Positions 55,943 to 64,000 of a stretch of DNA of 64,000 nucleotides are shown here, piece by piece (the first letter of the stretch is position 1; each line of letters begins with the position of its first letter). Where the stretch lies: NCBI GenBank assembly GCA_947000775.1, contig CAMQGK010000516.1, positions 1,519,001-1,583,000 of the forward strand, written 5' to 3'. The notes below the pieces were generated by a model. It had not been told where the DNA came from. It saw nothing but the letters and a program-made list of their open reading frames with translations, and did no database searches. This DNA comes from Pterois miles (lineage: Eukaryota > Chordata > Actinopteri > Perciformes > Scorpaenidae). The position numbers were made by a program, and so were the translations under genes.

Positions 55943-56557
55943 ATTGTTGCTTCTGCTAGGATGGTGTTTTACAAGCTCACAATTGCTACATGTCACTGCC
56001 TCAATATGAAAGGGCCGCTCTAAAGACTGTATTACCTCTGCTATGCTGAGTCTTTTCTTAAATTTCGTAAACCAGGGAGATTGTCTTCAGTCTCTGGTTG
56101 AGCGAAGCATTTAGAGACCACCTTGTGTCTGTAATTCATGTAGTTCAATTCCTATACTGTTTCTGCCAAATTTGCTCTGCAGGCACAGCAGGCAACACTT
56201 TAAATCAGTTATTGTCAACTGAAAGCAAAAAATGTCTGTCCTATGTAGCTCAGAGCTGCAGTAAACAGCATTCCAGTAACACTCGGCAAAGATTCAGTTA
56301 GCAATAAGACAAGTAGTGAAGTTCGTAGAACTCTGACCTTGACTGTTGTTGCACTTTCCTTCATTTATACAGAAGACATAAGTGGCTGTATTTATTAGAA
56401 GTTTCTGCTCATGCACCAACCCCTTTCATGTCTCTTCAACATATCTCTTTGCTTTATCATTGGTTATAATTAAATGAAAACAACATCACACAGCATGTTA
56501 TTGGAGACAAAACAAGACTATTATTATTTCATGAATTGAGCTACAAAGGGTGAAAAC

Positions 56558-56591
<34 letters not shown>

Positions 56592-57128
56592 CATATAATA
56601 GACCTTCAAAAAGCTTTGTCTGACACCAGACAAACTGGAAAGCCCCGAGGTCTGATGGGAAGTAATTGTCAGTCCATCTGTCCATGTCTCTGTCTCACTG
56701 AATGTGTCCTGTTCTACTCAGCTACACACCATCACAATTTATCAGCCTCTTTTTGCTCCCGCTCACCTACACTGACAATCTTCTCTCCTGCTGTTCCCTT
56801 CATACGCCATCAGGACTTATGAGGGAGTTGAAAGAGATTGAGTCAGAACAACCTCTCTCTTGCTTGAGCAACTAATGGACAAGCCTTTTATCCAGTCCAT
56901 AGCGCTTCCCTGGATTTATTCCCGTCTTGTCTTCTTCCAGACATTTGAAACAGCAGATGTTCCTCATGCAGTATGATACTTCTGCAATAATACAAATGTC
57001 AGTCTGTTTTCAAGATTCTCAACAGTAGAGAGACAGATTGAAATTATATTGTCTACAAATTGCCACGCTGCTCCAGAATTACGGAACAATGCAACAGCAT
57101 TGTCAGACACCCAGTCTGTGAGTTAAGT
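55943..57128. other. Intergenic sequence with (GA)n tract
   Basis: (GA)n at 56560-56589. No gene or named repeat recognised. Confidence 0.55.
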
Positions 57129-57641
57129 TGTGTTTTCCACATTCCCTCTCCTCCTTGTGTCCCTGTCTGTGTGTGAGTGTGATTGTGTGTGAGTGTGATT
57201 GTGTGTGAGTGTGATTGTGTGTGTGGGTGTGTCTCCTCTCCCTGCTCATCAGGAGCACCTTACGCCACACGGCTGATACCAATCAGCTCATCAGCTGGCC
57301 TACTTATACCCGGGTGACCCAGTGAACAGGCGGTACTTTGTTCTGCGTCCTTCCGTTGTAAGTAGTGCTCATTCTTGCCATTTTTCCAGTTCCTTCTCTT
57401 GTTAAGTGTTTTTGATGTGTGTGGTTAACTGCTCTCTTTTGCCATTCGTTTAGGTTTTGTCCCACTGCCCACAGCTCCTTTTTTTTCGTTTCTGACCGGT
57501 GGCCTGAGTTTTTGAGTTTTTTTTTTTGATTGTTTGATTTTTTTGTAAATAAATTCCTGTTTTTGTTCGCACCTTTTACCCAGTGTCTGCGCCTCGGCTC
57601 TGTTTCTGAGAAACTATAGCAAGTATGACGCTGTGGCAGCA
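57129..57641 (+). repeat. Possible solo LTR with internal TGTGAGTGTGATTG repeat
   Basis: The layout fits a Gypsy LTR: TG start (57129), TATA-like CTACTTATACCCGGG (about 57300), AATAAATTCCTG (about 57547) and an ACA end (about 57641). A 14-bp TGTGTGAGTGTGAT unit is repeated three times at 57170-57215. No target duplication found, so this is tentative. Confidence 0.35.
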
Positions 57642-57949
57642 CACCCATCACTGTGAAGTCAAAATCATCTGAATGGAATTCAGTGGAAGCCAGTCACCAA
57701 TTCAGTTGCAGAGATTAATCTAAATCATTAGACTGGACTCCTGCCTAAACACAAACCTTGTGATTGAAAGCTATTCTAAAAATTCATAAAGGCAGTAGCA
57801 CAAAACTACACAGTGTATTCTTGCATTACTGTGATTTTCCAAATTTATTTGAGTCATGTCCTGACTTAGTTGATTAAGCACACTGTTTGCCTTTTTACTT
57901 TTGACAAATAACTTAATTTTGTGCTCAAAGTTAAAAAGAAGGTTGTAAG

Positions 57950-58112
<163 letters not shown>

Positions 58113-58124
58113 TTAAGATTGTCA

Positions 58125-58758
<634 letters not shown>

Positions 58759-58849
58759 GGAAATTCTAAAAACAAAATGAGAGGCTAAACATGATTGAAT
58801 ATATATAGATAAATAGAAAATAAATAAATAGAAATATATAGAAATTAGA

Positions 58850-59790
58850 TAGTGATATGACTCCCATGTTGAGTGTATGTAATTAATTTGCAATTAATAA
58901 CAATAGGGAGATGCTTCAAGTATTTAATATTCTTATCAACATGGGAGTGGACAAGCATGCTTGCTTTATGCAAATGTTTGTACAGCTGTCAGTGTGTCAG
59001 TGTTGACTTGACTCTGACTTGTCCCAAACTGCATGTGATTAGCATAAAGTGGGCATGTCTGTAAAGGGGAGACTCGTGGGTACCAATAGAACCCATTTTC
59101 ATTCACATATCTTGAAGTCAGAAGTTAAGGGACCTCTTAACAGGCGTAGTCTGCATAGGTTATGCATTGGTATGCATCTACTGTATTTTTTTTAATCATA
59201 ACAAACTAATAATTCATTGTAATGATGAATAATATTGACCTTGTTGTGTCTTCATATTGGTATAATAAGAAACCAAGAAGATACAAAGATAGATTTGTGG
59301 TATTTTTATTAACCTACTAACATCAGACACTCTTTCACACCATGTTAACTATGTACCAAACAGCTGTGCAGTAAAGATCAGACCACTGAAAGATGGGTGA
59401 GAGTAGGCTACTTGCTCTCTAATGACGTTTGTGGTGTTATACGACAATATTTACTGAAAATGACAATACAGCCAACAGTAATGTTTAAGCTACACACGAC
59501 CTCTTTGCATTGCATTTCCGTTAGATTTTTTTGTGAGCCCCCAACCTTAAAGTTCAAACTGCTTTATGAACCCCTTTGAAAATGGCCATGACAGCTTTTC
59601 CTTGCCAAAATTTAGAGCAAGATTGGAGTGATATTTATTCTCTTTTGCAACAAGCTAGTGTGACATGACACCAATGTGTTATTAGGTTTTCTAGTTTCAT
59701 ATGATGACAGTATATTCACTCTAGCCTTAAAACTGAGCCCAGTACAGCCTCCATTATTAATGTGTTAACTTTGACAGCCTTAATATACTG
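58850..59790 (+). repeat. Fish interspersed repeat split by a 435-bp insertion
   Basis: 58858-59133 (GACTCCCATGTTGAGTGTAT, CATGTCTGTAAAGGGGAGAC, TCGTGGGTACCAATAGAACC, AAGTTAAGGGACC) and 59569-59790 (CCCCTTTGAAAATGGCCATG, CTAGTTTCATATGATGACAG, AAAACTGAGCCCAGTACAGC) are two halves of a repeat that I know as continuous (AAGGGACCCCTTTGAAAATG). The sequence between them is therefore an insertion. Confidence 0.6.
59134..59568. mobile_element. Unclassified 435-bp insertion with modules shared with 46.0 and 47.5 kb
   Basis: Contains AATGATGAATAATATTGACC (also at 45984) and GTGAGCCCCCAACCTTAAAG plus TTCAAACT (also at 47548). No terminal repeats or ORF recognised. Confidence 0.45.
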
Positions 59791-60467
59791 TATTTGTATA
59801 TACTGTATACTGTATATGTACAGTATATACACAGAAGTTTAAACAGTTCTAAAAAAGGTGACAATATCAGATTTTTTTTGCTGAAAACTGCTGCTGATGA
59901 GAGTGGTGACACCAAAGACTGTAAAATCAAAACAAAGAGGACCTGTAGAGTCAGGCAATAATCTGTGGGTTTGTCACTATACAAGCGACATCTACACATT
60001 ACACATGATCATTAGATCTGTTGTTGATATGAAAATATTTAGTAGTACAGCGAGGCTGGCATAGCTCTAGAGGTACACGTTGATCATCAGCTGACCACAC
60101 AACAAGAAACAATGCGCTTCCTTCTTGACAGGAAGCAGACAGGAAGAAGACATAAAGTTAAATTTTTGAACCTTATTAAGGAGACTGATACAAGACATAG
60201 CAGAATAAGTGTGGTGGCATTGGCTTCATTTGTTCCAAAAGTCAATTACTGTACACTGTTTCTGTGAGAGGAGAATATGATGTTGCTATTTTCGCTACCA
60301 GACTGGGGGATGTGATCAGTTAGCAGCTCAGCTTGTGGTGAAGAAAGAATACATATTACTGCCTCCACAGGTTGCACTCATGAAAGACCAGATCCATGAA
60401 TGTTCACAACTGGGTATCAGTGCAGTCGATAATAATGATGCTAAATTATTTATAACAAAACAAGTAT
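59791..60467. other. Intergenic sequence, nothing recognised
   Basis: TACTGTATATGTACAGTATA at about 59805-59828 is a short palindrome. No gene recognised. Confidence 0.45.
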
Positions 60468-60535
60468 ATGGTTGTACAGCTTTAATTAGCTGTGAGAGTA
60501 GTAAAACTCACAGCTAATTAATGCTGTACAACCAT
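60468..60535. repeat. Near-perfect 29-bp inverted repeat with 10-base loop
   Basis: The left arm (60468-60496) starts ATGGTTGTACAGC and ends TAGCTGTGAG. The right arm (60507-60535) is its complement with one mismatch. The loop is AGTAGTAAAA. AATTAGCTGTAACAGCAGCA follows directly and resembles part of the left arm plus loop. It could be a miRNA-like precursor, a MITE core or a replication-slippage product. Confidence 0.85.
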
Positions 60536-61180
60536 AAATTAGCTGTAACAGCAGCAAAACCAGCGAACAATACACAGATGAATTACTCATGATAGGGCCT
60601 CAATCACTGACTAGAGGGCATTAACATTTTTTTAATGCAGGGCTTGTAACAGAGTATTTTCACACTGTGGTCTTGATACTTTTAATTAAGTAAAATATCT
60701 GAATTCTTATTCCACCACTGACAATTTCTGTAGCGATTGCCCTGGAATTTTGTACAGACTTGAATGAAAATGAATAATGATGTAACCAAATTACTTTTCA
60801 TATAGTACTAGGGATGGGAATGGTTTGGGTAAAAATCAGAACCATTCGGATGTTTAATCTAGTTGACATTAGCATGCCAACATGCAAACCTAGACTGTTA
60901 TCCATTGTCACTGTAAGCATGTTAGATGCTGATGTGGCCAGGCCGAGTCAAAGGCCTAATTTAGCTAAAAAATTTTGACTGCTACAGCCCTTTAAATTAG
61001 CTTTAAAGTAGAACTACAGACCAGCTAAACCCCCCCATTCAATAAATCATATAACTGGCAGTGAACAAAGAGGTAGAGACAAGACTACAATATTTATTTT
61101 AACAAGACAAGTTAAACAAGTAATGCACAATCTAAAATAGGCCATTAACATGCTAAAAAACAACACATTATTTTAAACAC
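60536..61180. other. Intergenic sequence, nothing recognised
   Basis: No gene or repeat recognised. Confidence 0.45.
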
Positions 61181-61194
61181 ACTACTGGTAAAAT

Positions 61195-61563
61195 CCATCC
61201 ATCCATCCATCGTCAACCGCTTATCCCGTTAGGGGTCGCGGGGGGGCTGGAGCCGATCCCAGCTGGCATTGGGCGAAGGCGGGGTTCAGCCTGGACAGGT
61301 CGCCAGTCCATCGCAGAGATAGACAACATATAGACAGACAACCATTCACGCTCACATTCACACCTACCGGCAATTTAGAGTCATCAATTAACCTAAACAG
61401 CATGTCTTTGGACTGTGGGAGGAAGCCGGAGTACCCGGAGAGAACCCACGCTTACACGGGGAAAACATGCAAACTCCACACAGAAGAGTCCCAAGCCGGA
61501 GTCGAACCTGCGACCCTCTTGCTGTGAGGCAACAGCGCTAACCACTGCACCACCGTGCAGCCC
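61195..61563 (-). mobile_element. Full-length SINE family A with 14-bp target duplication
   Basis: Minus-strand head GGGCTGCACGGTGGTGCAGT, with B box GGTTCGACTCCGG, body and tail of ATGG repeats. Flanks ACTACTGGTAAAAT (61181-61194) and ACTACTGTTAAAAT (61564-61577) differ at one position. With 40591 it shows the complete structure of the family. Confidence 0.9.
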
Positions 61564-61577
61564 ACTACTGTTAAAAT

Positions 61578-61999
61578 ACTCTTTATTATTAATTATGATA
61601 AAATGAAGTGCACATGCGGTCCTATCACCGCTGAACCTCCACCCTTGCAACTGCTCCATACGTCACGTACTGGGCCTGTGATCCTCATATGGTCAGATCA
61701 CAAGGTCCACAAAAATACAGGTACAGTATTTTGTCTCTTGGGAGAACAAAAACCAAATTCATGTACAAATGTCAACAAAATGAAAAAAACAAAGCACACC
61801 AACTCAATAAAACAGCAGTGGCGAACAATCTACAAAGTAATAAAACAACCTTTATTATGCCACCACAAACAACATTTGAGCTAACAATATACGATCACCA
61901 TGTACCTTTTTGTCCTTGTGGGTACCTCACCACCTCAGAACACAGAACAGCTCAGCACAGTCAACACGAGACGGTTATCTTGACCAGAAGCCACACATA
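61578..61999. other. Intergenic sequence, nothing recognised
   Basis: Two overlapping open frames (61555-61884 and 61689-62000) start inside or beside the SINE and have no recognisable similarity. Confidence 0.4.
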
Positions 62000-62621
62000 A
62001 AACGACTTTGTCATAATATTTAGCAACTTTTCAGACTCCTATAGCCACTCTTTTTCAAAAAAGCGACTAGGAACGAATCTAGTGACTTTTTCTAGTGTTA
62101 CTGGAGACTTTTGGAGACTCTTTTGGAGACTTTTGGGCCCCTCCCTCATCCCAAAGTACTCGGTCCTAGTCATGCAGCAGTCCCTCCGAGCTGCAGTCAG
62201 AGCAGGAGATGTTCAGCCCTCCACGTCCAGACTGCAAATGAATCGCACATGCACAAAGACGCCGCTGGCTGATCACACAATGGCTTACAGTCAGACATTG
62301 AACTAAAAAACTAACAAAAAACACAACAACAACAACAACAAAAAGTAACTCTGGCAGAGTATCTCTTTAGGGTCACAAGCCCGGATAAAGGAGAAGGGTT
62401 GGAATTGTGGCGTTAAAAGAAAACATGAATAGACAAAAGAAAGTTTTTTTGTAGTTATAAACATATTTAGGGTGTTTTTTTACTCACTTTTTGTCTCTCC
62501 CATGACGTTAGTAGTCTCTCCTATGACAATTTCAAGGACATGGTCAACTATGCAAATTGAGTAATGACAGCTTGCAGGACAGCCAATACCTGCTTTCCAT
62601 ACAGAGGAGTTGGCAACACTA
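62000..62621 (+). mobile_element. hAT-like non-autonomous element, left end missing
   Basis: ACTTTTCAGACTCCTATAGC, CTCTTTTTCAAAAAAGCGAC and TTTTTCTAGTGTTACTGGAG match 22400-22470. The right end GTTGGCAACACTA (62609-62621) is the inverse of the left end of the 22.3-kb copy. A (CAA)n run is at about 62318-62341. No transposase frame. Confidence 0.55.
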
Positions 62622-63189
62622 CACCAAACATACCTTAGCCGGTGTTGTTGCTAAAGCCAGGGTTACCCGCCCTCACTTTCGTCAGCGGGCAGCTGGCATG
62701 ACACAGGACCAGTAGCATTTATTCACCAACAAATAAACTGTACCCACATTGCTATTGCTTTGCTCACAGCTATAACTCTACTGACAGCTCCACCCTCACC
62801 GCCACCACACATGCATGCTCTGTTTCTCGACTGGACACTAATGCTAAAGTTATGCCGTGCTCACTGAGTACGCCAGGCAGACAAACAACTGACAACTTCA
62901 TAGCTAAATGATGTGGTGGAGACTTACTGAGACAACCCACACAGTATCCTGTCTGCCACAGTAACTCTTCCAGTTTGGGTGAACTGGGGACTCAGTTGTC
63001 TGTTTCGCTCGTACACTGCAGCAGATGATAAATGATGGATTTAACCTGTTTGTCCATTGGCTTTTTCATTTCAGCTGGGGGGCTTGTTAGGCAATTATCG
63101 GTTTATAAAAGATAAAATAAAATCTAGCATCCCTAGTACTCCTAGCACTCACCATTTAAATAGCACTTAAAATCCTTAAATTTTCTCAA
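62622..63189. other. Intergenic sequence, nothing recognised
   Basis: No gene or repeat recognised. Confidence 0.45.
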
Positions 63190-64000
63190 AAGTTGACAGT
63201 GCGCCTTATAATACGGTGCGGCTTATATATAAATTCTGGTTGTGCTTACTGACCTCCTTGAACCAATTTTATGTGGTACAGGGCGCTCAAAAATCTGTCA
63301 AAATGTTTTATTATGAGTTTGGTAAGCTTCGAAGGTGCACCGCTGGGTGGATTGTAGGAGCATTACGGTAACAGTAGTCAGGCGCCTCGCTGAGTAATAG
63401 GTACTGTTACTGTGCTTCGACAGATAGGCACCGTAACATTATCATGTGTGTACAAGGAGCCCAAAATGGCAAGCGGATTTCAAGGCTATCAGTCATGTAG
63501 AAGAACATGGGAACAGAGCAGCGGCGAGGGAATTTAATATTAATGAATCAATGGTACAGAAGTGGAGGAAGCCAGAAGATGACCTGCGGCAAGTAAAGAA
63601 GACCAAACAGAGTTTCTGGGGAACAAAGAACAGTGGGTTATTCAACAGAGAGCAGCAGGTAGAAGAGTCTCTACAGTTTCTATTAGACTCAAGGCAGCAG
63701 TGGTAGCGCTTGACGTGAAAATCAGGAGGAGAAATCAAGAGACTGAACGGCTTTTTCTGCAACTCTCCGTCCATATTGATCTGTGTCTCCATGCTGCCCA
63801 TCTCACCGACACTGTCAAAACGAAAGTGAAGCGGAGCTCGCCGTCATTCCAGATGGAGATACTAAAAAACTCCAACCACTAGATATCGGTGTCAACAGGT
63901 CGTTGAAAGTTAAACTGCGAGCTGTGTGGGAGCGTTGGATGACAGAAGGTGAACACACATCCACCAAGACAGGGAGGCAACGCCAGGAGAGTTCCTCCAC
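63190..64000 (+). pseudogene. pogo/Tigger-like transposase relic, runs off the window
   Basis: AGTGCGCCTTATAATACGGT and GCGGCTTATATATAAAT near 63199-63235 match the terminal region of a fish pogo-like element. The frame 63446-63706 gives ADFKAISHVEEHGNRAAARE and FNINESMVQKWRKPEDDLRQ, the CENP-B/psq-type helix-turn-helix DNA-binding domain. After a break, LHAAHLTDTVKTKVKR (about 63785) and, near 63880-63995, LDIGVNR-like then KVKLRAAWERWMTEGEHTST correspond to the C-terminal end of the DDE transposase. Nearly all of the catalytic core is absent, and stops and frameshifts separate the pieces. The element continues beyond 64000. Confidence 0.75.

Overview
The window is eukaryotic DNA from a teleost fish, most likely a spiny-rayed (percomorph) species. 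The evidence is the repeat content: a Rex3/RTE-type LINE, L2/jockey-like LINEs, two tRNA-headed fish SINE families, Ty3/Gypsy solo LTRs, hAT-like and pogo-like DNA transposons, and long CA and TA microsatellites. I see no bacterial operon structure, no RNA gene of certain function and no exon of a host protein-coding gene. It reads as an intergenic or deep-intronic stretch built almost wholly of transposable elements of different ages. Family names come from remembered protein and repeat patterns; no database search was run.

Layout. 1-6431: a young but defective Ty3/Gypsy element (partial left LTR, tRNA-Thr-type primer site, gag, a candidate -1 frameshift signal, a MYND-finger plus protease ORF, a broken RT-RNase H without integrase, full right LTR). 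6432-8106: an older Gypsy relic carrying a solo LTR with perfect 5-bp target duplications. 8.7-13 kb: SINEs, a MITE-like repeat and a 1.65-kb L2-like LINE with a 40-bp retro-insertion inside it. 13-16.5 kb: no recognisable gene. 16.5-21.2 kb: minus-strand LINE and SINE pile-up, including a Rex3-like element nested in another LINE. 21-30 kb: mostly unassigned, with MITEs and microsatellites. 30.3-31.5 kb: a purine-rich 37-bp minisatellite. 32-36.5 kb: a palindromic AGATATCT/ACTAGT repeat field split by a solo LTR, a hAT-like element with an 8-bp duplication, and another solo LTR. 37.4-49 kb: a truncated hAT with a BED-finger start, SINEs, a Tc1-like scrap, inverted-repeat MITEs and an L1-like tail. 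49.2-51.7 kb: a minus-strand LINE related to the R2/R4 group, bordered by suspicious homopolymer sequence on one side and a tRNA-like sequence on the other. 52-63 kb: SINEs, long TA tracts around a SINE, a nested repeat, a strong hairpin and a hAT-like MITE. 63.2-64 kb: a pogo-like transposase relic that runs off the window.

How the parts relate. The SINEs and several LINEs share a 3' tail (CACTGTGGGACTAATAAAGG plus TATCTTATC repeats), which suggests one LINE machinery mobilises several of them. That tail also occurs alone at four loci as 40-55 bp fragments. Two unrelated retroelements (the Gypsy element and the R2/R4-like LINE) have each lost the catalytic core of their reverse transcriptase by short deletions. 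The most interesting item is the Gypsy element: a classic UUUAAAC slippery site with a possible pseudoknot leads from gag into an ORF that joins a MYND zinc finger to the protease.
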